Counted from the first letter of the stretch, positions 1 through 8,758 are shown. The stretch is DNA of 64,000 nucleotides from CmP2 sp052084925 (GCA_052084925.1 JBQDEV010000001.1:124001-188000); one strand, 5' to 3'. Notes: a model not told the origin generated them from the letters alone. A program made the numbers and translations.

Positions 1-133
1 CGGTCGTGCCAGCGAAAAGCACACCTGTGAGGCGATCGCGCCCGGTGGGTCCGCGGACCACACGCACCAGACTGATCAGCACGTTGACCGTGAGCAGAAT
101 GAGGAGCCCGGTGAGGGTCATCTCGACAATCAT
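1..133 (-). CDS. mrpF: MrpF/MnhF-like subunit of Na+/H+ antiporter (3' part outside window)
   Basis: Only the first 44 codons are present; the gene runs off the left edge. The reading begins MIVEMTLTGLLILL, a hydrophobic helix, followed by the RVVRGPTGRDRLTGV segment. The R-x-x-RGPT-x-x-DR pattern after the first helix is typical of subunit F of the multisubunit Mrp/Mnh cation/proton antiporters. A good AGGAG ribosome site lies just upstream of the ATG. It is divergent from the thiamine operon. The partial length limits certainty; another small membrane protein is possible. Confidence 0.6.
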   Translation of the reverse strand, partial: MIVEMTLTGLLILLTVNVLISLVRVVRGPTGRDRLTGVLFAGTT

Positions 134-221
134 GGCTCTCCTGTGAGGACGCACGTGGACACGGCACCTGGCGGTTTTGGCAGTTTCAGCGGTTTTCCAC
201 CCTACGTGAGATCCCCGGTAC

Positions 222-248
222 CTGACCACGCGTCGAGGGCGCTATGCT
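222..248 (+). promoter_or_regulatory. Candidate promoter of the thiBPQ operon
   Basis: A TATGCT hexamer at 243-248 is a fair -10 element, with a weak CTGACC (222-227) upstream at a short 15-nt spacing. Transcription would start near 255, just before the TPP aptamer. The -10 fits well by position; the -35 is poor. Confidence 0.35.
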
Positions 249-261
249 GGATGGACATTCG

Positions 262-352
262 ACAGGGGAGCACCCGCAACGGTGCTGAGAGTGCGCGAAG
301 GCAGCGCAGACCCTCGAACCTGCCTCCGGTTAGCGCCGGCGAAGGAAGTCGA
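262..352 (+). ncRNA. TPP (THI-element) riboswitch
   Basis: The conserved thiamine-pyrophosphate aptamer blocks appear in order: ACAGGGGAGC (262-271), GCTGAGAGTGCG (284-295), AGACCCTCGAACCTG (308-322) and GCGCCGGCGAAGGAAGTCGAG (begins 333). These match the GGGG..GCTGAGA..ACCC..GAACCTG..CGAAGGAAG consensus. Downstream, CCTCCA (404-409) can pair with TGGAGG (419-424), which contains the Shine-Dalgarno of thiB, across a 9-nt loop. The switch therefore most likely blocks translation when TPP is bound. It precedes an ABC importer that fits thiamine uptake. Confidence 0.92.
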
Positions 353-403
353 GAATTCTCTCCCCGCGGTGTGTCCCGGCTGATGCCTGGAAACGGCGCG
401 GCC

Positions 404-424
404 CCTCCACCACACCGATGGAGG
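404..424 (+). promoter_or_regulatory. SD-sequestering hairpin of the TPP riboswitch
   Basis: A six-base-pair stem joins CCTCCA (404-409) to TGGAGG (419-424). The right arm is the ribosome binding site of thiB, whose ATG is at 429. This is the expected expression platform of an actinobacterial translational TPP switch. No U-tract terminator is seen here. Confidence 0.6.
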
Positions 425-428
425 ACTC

Positions 429-1508
429 ATGAAACACCAGAAACTCACGCTCACCGGCCTCGCCGTCGTCGGCACTGTGGCTCTGGCCAGCTGCTCGATT
501 GCGGATCAGAACACCGGTCAGAGCGACGACAGTGCTGCCGCCGAGGGGCAAGGCGGCACCGTGACGATCATGACCCACGATTCGTTCAGCATCTCCGAGG
601 AGCAGATCGCGGAATTCGAGGAACAGTCCGGCTACGAGTTGGTGACCACCGCACCCGGAGACGCCGGCGCCCTGGTGAACCAGCTGATCCTGCAGAAGGA
701 CTCCCCCACCGTGGACGGGGTGTACGGCATCGAGGACTACTCCACCGCCCCGCTCGTCGACGAGGGCGTGATGGCGGAGTACGCCTCCGAGGCACTGCCA
801 GGTTCGGCGCAGGAACTGCTCGCCGACGGTGACGCCTCGGGGTACTTCACCCCGATCGATCAGGGTCAGGTGTGCATCAACGTGGACGACGCGTGGTTCG
901 ACGATGACGCCCGCAACGCCGACGCCCTGGCGGCGCCCACCTCTCTGGAGCAGCTGCGCGAGGCGGAGTATGCAGAGCTGCTCACCGTGATCGACCCGAA
1001 CACCTCCTCACCGGGCCTGGCGTTCCTCGCGGCCACCGCCACCGCCTACCCGGACGGCGCCTGGGAGGACTACTGGGCCGAGCTGCTCGACGGCGGCGCG
1101 ACCGTGGCCGCCGGCTGGTCGGACGCCTACTACACGGAGTTCTCCGGTGCTGACGGCGAAGGCCCCTCCCCGCTGGTGCTGAGCTACTCGTCGTCGCCCG
1201 CCTTTGCACCGACCACCAGCATCATCGAGGACTCCTGCTCCCCGCAGGTTGAATACGCCGGCGTCGTCGAGGGGGCCTCGAACCCGGAGGGCGCGCAAGC
1301 CTTCATTGACTTCCTGCTGGCCGAAGATTTCCAGTCCACGCTGGCCGACGAAATGTACATGTACCCGGTGGATGACGCCATCGAGCTGCCCGCCGAGTGG
1401 GCGGAGAACGCCTCGCTGGCCGAGGACCCGATCCGCCCGGACACCGCCGAGGTGGCCGAGCAGCGCACGGACTGGCTGAGCACCTGGACCGAACTCTACG
1501 AGTCCTGA
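429..1508 (+). CDS. thiB: Thiamine ABC transporter substrate-binding lipoprotein
   Basis: This 359-residue protein should capture thiamine or its phosphates outside the membrane and deliver them to ThiP/ThiQ. The N-terminus is a lipoprotein signal with a LASC lipobox (Cys22). The mature part begins with GGTVTIMTHDSF, a beta strand and loop typical of ThiB/TbpA. A YGIEDYSTAPL segment and a conserved PDTA region near the C-terminus also fit that family. The ATG at 429 has a GGAGG site 4-5 nt upstream that the riboswitch hairpin can hide. It is the first gene of thiBPQ. The TPP riboswitch makes thiamine the likely ligand; the exact vitamer is unknown. Confidence 0.88.
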   Translation: MKHQKLTLTGLAVVGTVALASCSIADQNTGQSDDSAAAEGQGGTVTIMTHDSFSISEEQIAEFEEQSGYELVTTAPGDAGALVNQLILQKDSPTVDGVYGIEDYSTAPLVDEGVMAEYASEALPGSAQELLADGDASGYFTPIDQGQVCINVDDAWFDDDARNADALAAPTSLEQLREAEYAELLTVIDPNTSSPGLAFLAATATAYPDGAWEDYWAELLDGGATVAAGWSDAYYTEFSGADGEGPSPLVLSYSSSPAFAPTTSIIEDSCSPQVEYAGVVEGASNPEGAQAFIDFLLAEDFQSTLADEMYMYPVDDAIELPAEWAENASLAEDPIRPDTAEVAEQRTDWLSTWTELYES

Positions 1509-1535
1509 GCGATCTGAGAGTCTCGAGGACCTGAC

Positions 1536-3266
1536 CTGCAACGCCTGACCCGGCCCCTCGCGTGGACGCTGGCGGGAGCACTCCCGCTGGCGTTCCTCGC
1601 CGTGTTCTTCGCCTGGCCCGTGGGCGCCATGCTGGTGCGCGGCGTCGTGGGCGAGTCTGGCGTCGACCTCAGCGGGTTCGCCGAGGTGCTGGGCGCAGCG
1701 CGCAGCTGGCGGATCATCGGGCACACCCTGTTCATGGCCGCCGCCGGCACCCTCGGTGCGGTGCTGTTGGGCATCCCGGGCGCCTACATCCTCTACCGGT
1801 GCCGGTTCCCGGGGCAGACCCTGCTGCGCGGGCTCTCCACGGTGCCGTTCGTGCTGCCGACCGTCGTCGTCGGGGTGGCCTTCCGGGCCCTGTTCGGACC
1901 GGGCGGGCCACTGCAATTCCTCGGCCTGGACCAGACCACCGCCGCGGTGATCCTGGCCATGGTGTTCTTCAACTTCTCGGTGGTGGTGCGCCAGGTGGGC
2001 GCGCTGTGGCAGGTGCTGGATCCGCGCACCGTCGACGCCGCCCGCACCCTGGGTGCCTCGCCGCTGCGGGCCTTCACCACCGTCACCCTGCCTGCGCTCG
2101 GCCCGGCGATCGCCTCCTCGGCGGGGCTGGTGTTCCTGTTCTGCTCGACGGCGTACGGGATCGTCCGCTCCCTGGGCGCACCCGGCGTGGGCACCGTGGA
2201 GACCGAGATCCACCGGCAGACCCACGTGTTCCTGGACCTGCGCACCGCAGCGGTGTTCTCCATTCTGCAGTTCGTGTTCGTCCTGGCCTCGGTCGGGCTG
2301 ACGCAGCTGGTGCTCAAGCGCACCACCACCGGGCTGCGCCTGCAGCAGTCCTACACCCACCGGCTCAACCGCGCCGATGCCGCACCCCTGGCCCTCACCC
2401 TGGCCACGGTGGTGCTGCTGATCGCCGGCCCGCTGATCTCGCTGATGGTCCGGTCCTTCCGCACCGCCGAGGGCTGGAGCCTGCATAACTACCTGCTGCT
2501 GGCCACCAGTTCCGGCAGCGGCTACGCCGGGGGCGCGACCGTGATGGAGGCGCTGGAACACTCGGTCAAGATAGCGATCGACGCCACCGCGATCACCCTG
2601 GTGATGGCGGTTCCGCTGGCCCTGCTGCTCACCCGCCCGGTGCGCACGGCCTGGGCGCAGCGGGTGCAGCGCGGCATGGACGCGCTCATCATGCTGCCCA
2701 TGGGGGTCTCCGCGGTCACCATCGGATTCGGGTTCGTAGTCTCCCTGCAGCTGGCCGCACCCCAGCTGGCCTACTCGGGCGCCCTGGTGCCGCTGGCGCA
2801 GTCCGTGGTCGCCCTGCCCATGGTGGTGCGCACCCTGGTGCCCGTGCTGGGGGCGGTGAATCCGCGGTTGCGCGAGGCCGCCGCCACCCTGGGAGCCTCC
2901 CCGGCCCGCGTGCTCGCCACCATCGACGGCCCGTTCCTGTTGCGCGGGCTCGGCCTGGCCACCGGGTTCGCGTTCGCCATCTCGCTCGGCGAATTCGGCG
3001 CCACCAGCTTCCTCGCCGCCCCGGATTATCAGACCCTGCCCGTGCTAATCGTGCGCCTGCTCGGTCGCCCCGGCGTCGACAATTACGGGATGGCGATGGC
3101 CGGGTCCGTGCTACTCGCCCTCATCACCGCCGTGGTGCTGTTAGTCTGCGAGCGCCTGCGCCCACCCGCACTGCGCGACCGCTCCCCCGATCGGACCCTG
3201 AGCGCCAGCCTCGCCGCATCGCAGAACCCGCAAGCGACTCGCCAGCAGAAAGTAGGTGCCCTGTGA
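1536..3266 (+). CDS. thiP: Thiamine ABC transporter permease (two fused permease halves)
   Basis: A membrane permease of about 576 residues with two repeats of the binding-protein-dependent transport fold. EAA-type loops are visible in each half: DAARTLGASPLRAF and EAAATLGASPARVL. This double-permease design is characteristic of ThiP. Start choice is unusual. No ATG, GTG or TTG lies in frame before GTG 1602, but starting there would cut the first transmembrane helix in half. A CTG at 1536 sits 6 nt after GAGGA (1525-1529) and restores the helix. I therefore place the start at CTG 1536, with GTG 1602 as the alternative. The stop overlaps the start of thiQ by 4 nt. Confidence 0.85.
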   Translation: MQRLTRPLAWTLAGALPLAFLAVFFAWPVGAMLVRGVVGESGVDLSGFAEVLGAARSWRIIGHTLFMAAAGTLGAVLLGIPGAYILYRCRFPGQTLLRGLSTVPFVLPTVVVGVAFRALFGPGGPLQFLGLDQTTAAVILAMVFFNFSVVVRQVGALWQVLDPRTVDAARTLGASPLRAFTTVTLPALGPAIASSAGLVFLFCSTAYGIVRSLGAPGVGTVETEIHRQTHVFLDLRTAAVFSILQFVFVLASVGLTQLVLKRTTTGLRLQQSYTHRLNRADAAPLALTLATVVLLIAGPLISLMVRSFRTAEGWSLHNYLLLATSSGSGYAGGATVMEALEHSVKIAIDATAITLVMAVPLALLLTRPVRTAWAQRVQRGMDALIMLPMGVSAVTIGFGFVVSLQLAAPQLAYSGALVPLAQSVVALPMVVRTLVPVLGAVNPRLREAAATLGASPARVLATIDGPFLLRGLGLATGFAFAISLGEFGATSFLAAPDYQTLPVLIVRLLGRPGVDNYGMAMAGSVLLALITAVVLLVCERLRPPALRDRSPDRTLSASLAASQNPQATRQQKVGAL

Positions 3267-3940
3267 GCGCCCCCGCCGTCGAATGTCAGCAAGTGTCCAT
3301 CAGCTACCCGGATGGCTTCACCGCCGTGCAGGACATCGATCTCGCCGTGGCCCCCGGGGAGATCGTCGCGCTGCTCGGTCCCTCCGGCTCCGGCAAGTCC
3401 ACACTGCTGCGCGGGCTGGCCGGCCTGGAGCGGATCACCTCCGGCAGAGTGCTCATGGACGACGACGTCGTGGACGGACCGGGCATCACCGCGCGGCCTG
3501 TACACCGTCGCAGCTGCGTCATGGTGTTCCAGGACGGCCAGCTCTTCCCGCACCGCACCGTGGGCCGAAACATCGCCTATGGGCTGGAAGCCGCCGGGAT
3601 GCCGAAGCCGGAGCGCCGGGCCAGGGTGGCCGAGATGCTCCGACTGGTCAGTCTCGAAGGCTACGAAGATCGCCCCGTAACCACGCTCTCGGGCGGGCAA
3701 GCGCAACGGGTGGCGCTGGCCCGATCGCTGGCCACCCGGCCGAAGCTGCTGCTGCTCGACGAGCCACTCTCAGCCCTGGACCGTGCCCTGCGCGAACGCC
3801 TGGCCGTCGACATCCGGCAGATCCTGACGTCGACCTCCATCGCCGCCGTCTTCGTCACCCACGATCACGACGAGGCGGCCACCGTCGCCGACCGCATCAT
3901 TACCATCGACGCCGGGAGAATCAATCCAACGCGGGCTTGA
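3263..3940 (+). CDS. thiQ: Thiamine ABC transporter ATPase
   Basis: A 225-residue cytoplasmic ABC ATPase that would power ThiP. It has Walker A GPSGSGKST, the Q-loop region VMVFQDGQLFPH, signature LSGGQAQRVALARSLA, Walker B LLLLDEP, D-loop SALDR and the H-loop VTHDHDEA. Its short length, without a C-terminal regulatory domain, is usual for ThiQ. The GTG start overlaps the thiP stop by 4 nt, so translation is probably coupled. It is the last gene of the riboswitch-controlled operon, followed by a hairpin terminator. Confidence 0.87.
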   Translation: MSAPAVECQQVSISYPDGFTAVQDIDLAVAPGEIVALLGPSGSGKSTLLRGLAGLERITSGRVLMDDDVVDGPGITARPVHRRSCVMVFQDGQLFPHRTVGRNIAYGLEAAGMPKPERRARVAEMLRLVSLEGYEDRPVTTLSGGQAQRVALARSLATRPKLLLLDEPLSALDRALRERLAVDIRQILTSTSIAAVFVTHDHDEAATVADRIITIDAGRINPTRA

Positions 3941-3978
3941 TTCCATAGCGAGCCTTGTCTAAATTGATCTCAACAGTC

Positions 3979-4015
3979 CCCCCGCCGCCTCTCCACAGGA
4001 TGCGCACTGCGGGGG
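3979..4015 (+). terminator. Probable intrinsic terminator after thiQ
   Basis: A perfect 7-bp inverted repeat, CCCCCGC (3979-3985) and GCGGGGG (4009-4015), with a 23-nt loop is followed by TCCTTT. It lies in the short gap between convergent thiQ and the minus-strand ABC ATPase gene and may serve both. The long loop and short T-run lower confidence. Confidence 0.45.
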
Positions 4016-4019
4016 TCCT

Positions 4020-4862
4020 TTATGTCCGGGTGCCCACTTCCAACCGCAGATTCTTTCGTTCATGAGCAGAAAGCGATTCTCCGAACATCAATGGCGCCGA
4101 ACCGACAAGTAGACGAGTGTATGGGTTAGACGGCCGGTTGATGATCTCTTCTGTGGCTCCCTCTTCCATAATTCGTCCTCTGTAAAGAACCACCGTACGA
4201 TCAGTAAGCCCGGCGACCGATCCGAGGTCGTGCGAGATGAAGACTAAGGAAACTCCCTGTTCCCTAAGGTCAGTCAGTATCTGAAGCACTTTCACCCGAT
4301 TCGGCGCGTCCAAGGCGCTGACCGGCTCGTCCAGGATGATGATCTGAGGACTGGAGATCAGTGTTCTGGCAATAGAAGCTCGTTGGCGTTGACCACCCGA
4401 GAGCTGATGCGGGAGGCGCTCAAGAAACTCTTCACCCAGATCCACTTGGGCTAGTACGTCTACAACCCGCTGGCGCCGGGTGGATCGCGCCCCTCGGCTG
4501 GCAATGTCGAGCGGTTCGCCAACGGATTCTTCGATAGTTCGGTCCGGGTCGAGGCTACGCAAAGGGTCTTGGAAGACGAAACCAAGGGTCCCTTCTTGGC
4601 GCAATGCGCGGAGCTCCCTGCCTCTGAGTCCGGCAATGCTTCGCGGCCCGAGAAAGACCTCACCCGAGCTCGGCGACACCAACCCCAAAATGGCATGAGC
4701 CAGAGTGGTTTTCCCTGATCCCGTCTCACCGACGATACCCACAGCTTCGCCACGTGCCACTTGCAGGTCCACATCGAAAAGCACCTGGGTTCGCTTGATG
4801 CCGCGGCCGTAGTGAACGTTCAGACCATTCACCGACAAGACAGTGTCCTTTGACATGTTCAA
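4020..4862 (-). CDS. Dipeptide-type ABC transporter ATPase (OppF/DppF-like)
   Basis: A 280-residue ABC ATPase of the Opp/Dpp/Gsi class. Visible motifs are Walker A GETGSGKTT, FVFQDPLRSLDP, signature LSGGQRQRASIARTL, Walker B IIILDEP and H-loop FISHDLGSV. The C-terminal RPSNPYTRLLVGS segment is typical of the oligopeptide subfamily. The ATG at 4862 overlaps the preceding ATPase gene by 4 nt; an ATG two codons later is also possible. It is the distal gene of a seven-gene operon that also encodes two flavin monooxygenases. The cargo may therefore be an organosulfur compound rather than a nutritional peptide. DNA here is clearly less GC-rich than the thi operon. Confidence 0.85.
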   Translation of the reverse strand: MNMSKDTVLSVNGLNVHYGRGIKRTQVLFDVDLQVARGEAVGIVGETGSGKTTLAHAILGLVSPSSGEVFLGPRSIAGLRGRELRALRQEGTLGFVFQDPLRSLDPDRTIEESVGEPLDIASRGARSTRRQRVVDVLAQVDLGEEFLERLPHQLSGGQRQRASIARTLISSPQIIILDEPVSALDAPNRVKVLQILTDLREQGVSLVFISHDLGSVAGLTDRTVVLYRGRIMEEGATEEIINRPSNPYTRLLVGSAPLMFGESLSAHERKNLRLEVGTRT

Positions 4863-5749
4863 ACCACCTCCTTCTCGCCAAGAAAGCGATCCAGTCCATA
4901 CTGCTCGTGTTCCCGGACCAACAGCCGCGTGTACTCGGCTTCCGGCTCATACAGCACTTTCTGCGTTGTGCCGGACTCTACGATCCGTCCGTCTCGAATG
5001 ACGAGAACTTCCTCAGCAACCTGAGCAACGACCGCCAAGTCGTGAGAAACCACAATGAGCGACAGCTCCTGAGTGGATTTCAACTCTTCCAGTAGCTCGA
5101 GAATGTCCGCTTGAACGGTGACGTCCAAAGCTGTCGTAGCCTCATCAGCTATCAGCACATCCGGATCCAAGCTCAAAGCAATGGCCAGAAGTACGCGTTG
5201 GAGCATCCCGCCCGAGAGCTCATGCGGATATTGCGCATATACGCGCTCGGGATAATGCAGATGCAACTGAGCTAGCCGATCGATCGCCTCTTCTTTAGCT
5301 TGCCTCCGAGACAGACCTTTTCGAACCCGAAGTACCTCGGACAGTTGTTTTCCGACAGCGATCGAAGGATTCAAGAACGATCCGGGATCCTGAAAAATCG
5401 CCGCAACTCGGCTACCTCGCAGCGGCCTCCACGCACGGTCGTCAATGTCGACGACCTCGGTGTCGAATAGTCGGATTGATCCTTCTTGCACCGAGAAACC
5501 AGGAGGAAGCAATCCCAAGACGGAGCGGAGCATGATGGATTTCCCACTTCCAGACTCACCCACGATTCCCAATGTGCCTCCGCGGCGCAGCGCGAACGAA
5601 ACGCCCTTGACGATTGGGGCGCCCTCGCCATTGGCGACCACAAGATCCTCCACGCAGAGAATGGGGCTACCGAAAAGTTCCTTATCCCTTCGGGAACTTG
5701 CGAGATCTCGGTCGCCAGTGGCGGCGTTCTTTGTTGCTACATCCGGCAT
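4859..5749 (-). CDS. Dipeptide-type ABC transporter ATPase (OppD/DppD-like)
   Basis: A 296-residue ATPase partner of the downstream OppF-like protein; in this transporter class the two different ATPases form the motor. It shows Walker A GESGSGKS, AAIFQDPGSFLNP, signature LSGGMLQRV, Walker B VLIADEA with TTALD, and H-loop VVSHDLAVV. The signature has ML in place of the more common RQ, a variation seen in OppD-like subunits. The C-terminus is shorter than the roughly 330 residues usual for OppD. A 51-nt gap with an AGGAAT-like site separates it from the permease gene upstream. Confidence 0.84.
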   Translation of the reverse strand: MPDVATKNAATGDRDLASSRRDKELFGSPILCVEDLVVANGEGAPIVKGVSFALRRGGTLGIVGESGSGKSIMLRSVLGLLPPGFSVQEGSIRLFDTEVVDIDDRAWRPLRGSRVAAIFQDPGSFLNPSIAVGKQLSEVLRVRKGLSRRQAKEEAIDRLAQLHLHYPERVYAQYPHELSGGMLQRVLLAIALSLDPDVLIADEATTALDVTVQADILELLEELKSTQELSLIVVSHDLAVVAQVAEEVLVIRDGRIVESGTTQKVLYEPEAEYTRLLVREHEQYGLDRFLGEKEVV

Positions 5750-5800
5750 GATTCCTCCAGTAATTCTTTAAGAGGCGCTACAAATGACAGGCGCATGTAC

Positions 5801-6685
5801 TTATGCATCCGCTACCGCAACGGTCTTGCGCCTTCTTGGACTGAGCGGTTGAGTGTTTCTGCCCGCAGACGGCTCTGCATCAACGTCGCGAATCAGATCC
5901 GCAATGATGTTCAGAGACCATACGGTGATGACTATGGCAACGGCCGGAAACACCGGAGCGAACGGACGCTGAGTCAGATACCCAAGGTCAGCAGCTAGCA
6001 TTCCACCCCACGTGGGTTCTGGTGGTTGCACACCGATTCCAAGAAAGCTCAAGGCTGCTACCGAGATCAGTCCGATTCCGAGGGTGTTAGCTAGTGCGAT
6101 TGCAACGGAGGGCAAGACCTTTGACCACACATGTTTCCGCACGGTCCAGCCGAGGGTTGCACCAGCTAGGACAGCGGCTTCGACATACGGGGTCCGAGAA
6201 ACGGTCAATGTCGCCGCCCGAGCCACACGATAGAAGATCGGTGAGGTCAAAAAGCCCACCACACACATCGCCGGTATGACGCCGTTGCCGAGGAACGCGG
6301 TCACCGCGACGGCGAAAATCAAGAACGGCAGGGCTACCAAAGTATCCACGAGCCGCAAGGAGAGCCACTCAAACGTCCGCCCCAGGTAGACCGAAAGAAT
6401 TCCTGGAATGACGCCAACCACTAGAGCGATCAGCCCGACGATTCCGGCTGATAGGACACTGAGCGGTGCTCCATGGAGCATTCGGCTCAGTGTGTCCCGT
6501 CCGAGATAATCGGTCCCCAGTGGATGAAGGAATGATGGCCCATGGAGGACGTCTTCAGATCCAGCGAATGGATCATAGGGCGCCAGTAGCGGGCCAAAAA
6601 TGGCAAGCACGAGTACGACGACGAGAATGATCGATGCGATCGATCCGACCCTCCGCTTCAGAATTTTTCGGATCACCTTACACAC
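5801..6685 (-). CDS. Dipeptide-type ABC transporter permease (DppC-like)
   Basis: This 294-residue inner-membrane permease has the N-terminal helix and the LLAPYDPFAGSEDVL region that precedes HPLGTDYLGRD, a hallmark of DppC/OppC proteins. The EAA loop is read as VEAAVLAGATLGW. About six transmembrane helices are expected. The GTG at 6685 overlaps the upstream permease gene by 8 nt. A second GTG at 6676 has better spacing from a GAGG site and may be the true start. It pairs with the DppB-like protein encoded immediately upstream. Confidence 0.84.
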   Translation of the reverse strand: MCKVIRKILKRRVGSIASIILVVVLVLAIFGPLLAPYDPFAGSEDVLHGPSFLHPLGTDYLGRDTLSRMLHGAPLSVLSAGIVGLIALVVGVIPGILSVYLGRTFEWLSLRLVDTLVALPFLIFAVAVTAFLGNGVIPAMCVVGFLTSPIFYRVARAATLTVSRTPYVEAAVLAGATLGWTVRKHVWSKVLPSVAIALANTLGIGLISVAALSFLGIGVQPPEPTWGGMLAADLGYLTQRPFAPVFPAVAIVITVWSLNIIADLIRDVDAEPSAGRNTQPLSPRRRKTVAVADA

Positions 6686-7757
6686 CTCGCTGCCCGGCTG
6701 GCGCCAACTTGTTCAGAATGATGTTGACTAGGACGTTGAACACCACGACAAGCACGATCGAGACGACCAGCACGCCTTGAACAGCGGGCACGTCTCCTCG
6801 CATCGCTGAGTCTGCAGCGAATCGACCATAGCCAGAGATTCCGAAGACCATCTCCGTGACAACGGCTCCGCCGAGCACGGCTGGGAACTTCAGCCCCAGC
6901 AGGGCCACCGTGGGGCCGATCCCATTGCGGAATCCATGTACCCAGAAAACCCGTGACGATGAATACCCACGCAGCCTCGCACCGAGGATGTAATTCTGTT
7001 GATAAATCCCCACCAAGCCTGCTCTGAGCTGGCGCGCAATATCCGAGACCACGTCTACGCTGAGTGCGATGGCGGGCAAAATCGCGAACCAGAGCCAGAT
7101 GCCTGTTCCGTTCTCCAGGGGCATGTAGCCTGCGGCAGGAAACCAACCGAGGTTGATTGCAAATATTGAGATTAAGAGAATCCCGACGACGAACGGCGGC
7201 ATCGCTGAGACGACAGTAGTCACTGTGGTGATCCCACGGTCCAAGAGCGATTGTTGATACTTCGCGGCGAGAACTCCCAACAACGTGCCGAAGAGCAGGC
7301 CAAGAAACAACGCCAAGAGGGCTATCGATACCGTGATGATCGCGCGATCATAGAGCTGTTCCGTCACAGAGATCCCGTTGTACCAACTCGTTCCCAACTC
7401 GCCCTGAAGCAGATTGCCGAGCCACGTGACGTACTGGACGATGAACGGCTCGTCGAGCCCCCACTGGCTCTCAATCTGAGCAATCAATTCAGGAGTCGCG
7501 TTGTCTCCTGCCTGTAGGTACGCCGGCGACAAGCCGCTGAGGTGTCGTAGCAAAAACGTAATGAACGTGCCGATCAAGAACACCGGCACAAATACGGTGA
7601 TCGGTTTGACGACGATCGAGAACGCGCGAACGATACGGTGACGGCGGACTGAAGCTACAGAAGGAGTCGGTTCTGATGCCGTCGAATTCGCTGCGAATGG
7701 TGAATCCGGCTCGCCCTGCAGACCTTTTTCCACGGTAGAGGTGCTAAGTGCACTCAT
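6678..7757 (-). CDS. Dipeptide-type ABC transporter permease (DppB-like)
   Basis: A 359-residue permease with the long N-terminal extension and periplasmic loop of DppB/OppB, including LSGLSPAYLQ and the IESQWGLDEP segment. GTSWYNGISVTEQL and an LRAGLVGIYQQNYILGARLRG loop also fit this family. It should form the translocation pore with the DppC-like subunit. The start codon overlaps the stop of the upstream LLM monooxygenase gene (TGATG). This places a catabolic enzyme gene between the binding-protein and permease genes of one transporter. Confidence 0.84.
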   Translation of the reverse strand: MSALSTSTVEKGLQGEPDSPFAANSTASEPTPSVASVRRHRIVRAFSIVVKPITVFVPVFLIGTFITFLLRHLSGLSPAYLQAGDNATPELIAQIESQWGLDEPFIVQYVTWLGNLLQGELGTSWYNGISVTEQLYDRAIITVSIALLALFLGLLFGTLLGVLAAKYQQSLLDRGITTVTTVVSAMPPFVVGILLISIFAINLGWFPAAGYMPLENGTGIWLWFAILPAIALSVDVVSDIARQLRAGLVGIYQQNYILGARLRGYSSSRVFWVHGFRNGIGPTVALLGLKFPAVLGGAVVTEMVFGISGYGRFAADSAMRGDVPAVQGVLVVSIVLVVVFNVLVNIILNKLAPAGQRGV

Positions 7758-8758
7758 CAGACACTCACCTTCTCACTGAGCTTCAAGAATTGCGGGAAGA
7801 CTTCAGTGGCGATCGCCCTCATAGAAGCGCGATACGCCAAGGTCTCGATGCCCAAGGGGATGCGAAACAAGCAATGGGTTGCCATCCTGAATGCAGCATC
7901 GGCGTCCAGTTGCTCCGCAATGCTCGTCGGAGTGCCGAATACCGTTTGTGACTGTTCGAGCACATCCTCAGCGTCAATAACGCCCTCGACAGATGCCACA
8001 TGAACTCGACCATCGAGTATTTCTTCGTGCAACAGGGCGATCGCTTCGTCACGAGTCTCGGCTGGAAGCACAGATCGAGTGACTGCGATCCTCGGCTCCG
8101 TTCCGGGTTGCAGGTGTTCCAAGTATGCGTCAACGACGCGTCTCTGGGTTTCACCTAGAGGTTGCCTCCCCACCGAATGTATCTGCAACCCATCGCCAGC
8201 TGCACCGGCACGGGCCGCGGTATCGGGACTCGAAGTTGCCTGCCAGATACGCCTCTCAACACCATCGGCGTCCGGGTAGAACCCGTAATTGGTACCGCTC
8301 GGACTCGTCTGGCTTTCCGAAAAGCTTTGACGGAATTGCGTCAAAGACTGTTCAAAGAGCTCCGTCCTGAGCCGCTCGTCAGTTCCATATGCACGATGAG
8401 CCGCTGACGACCGTCCACGGGGATTTCCTTTGCCCACCCCTACTTCCAGCCGATCACCTGACAGTGTGTTGACGACAGCCACATTCTCAGCGAGCCTCAG
8501 AGGCTGTTCAAATGCCAGAGTGATTACCGCAGTGCCAAGACGCACCTTCTGTACGTGCTGAGCCGCCGCAGCCAATAGAATCAGCGACGATGGGGAGCCA
8601 ATCTCCGAGAAATGGCCCTGAGCCGCCCAATAAGTGTCGAAGCCGAGATCCTCAGCGAGTTTCACATTACGCAACGCGGCCTCAAATTGGTCCCTCGGAT
8701 TCTCTACGCGCCGGGGTATCTCAAAGAGTCCGAAGCTGGGTGCGTCATTCCTGGTCAC
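7757..8758 (-). CDS. LLM-class flavin-dependent monooxygenase
   Basis: A 333-residue bacterial-luciferase-like protein. The N-terminus reads FGLFEIPRRVENP, and VRLGTAVITLAFEQPLRLAENVAVVNTLSGDRLEVGVGKG is the classical LLM core around the flavin site. It should use reduced flavin from a separate reductase. It is encoded inside the transporter operon: the GTG start overlaps the binding-protein gene by 14 nt and the stop overlaps the permease gene by 1 nt. Such close coupling suggests it acts on the imported substrate. The substrate cannot be read from sequence; C-S cleavage is inferred from the locus. Some LLM proteins are F420-dependent, so the cofactor is not certain. Confidence 0.78.
   Translation of the reverse strand: MTRNDAPSFGLFEIPRRVENPRDQFEAALRNVKLAEDLGFDTYWAAQGHFSEIGSPSSLILLAAAAQHVQKVRLGTAVITLAFEQPLRLAENVAVVNTLSGDRLEVGVGKGNPRGRSSAAHRAYGTDERLRTELFEQSLTQFRQSFSESQTSPSGTNYGFYPDADGVERRIWQATSSPDTAARAGAAGDGLQIHSVGRQPLGETQRRVVDAYLEHLQPGTEPRIAVTRSVLPAETRDEAIALLHEEILDGRVHVASVEGVIDAEDVLEQSQTVFGTPTSIAEQLDADAAFRMATHCLFRIPLGIETLAYRASMRAIATEVFPQFLKLSEKVSV

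Noticed and set aside
143..832. Long open frame overlapping the riboswitch and thiB
   Set aside because: Arg/Pro-rich shadow of the thiB frame and riboswitch; no ribosome site or family resemblance.
1008..2561. 517-residue minus-strand frame opposite thiB/thiP
   Set aside because: Gly/Gln/His-rich antisense reading typical of high-GC coding DNA; conserved transporter motifs are on the plus strand.
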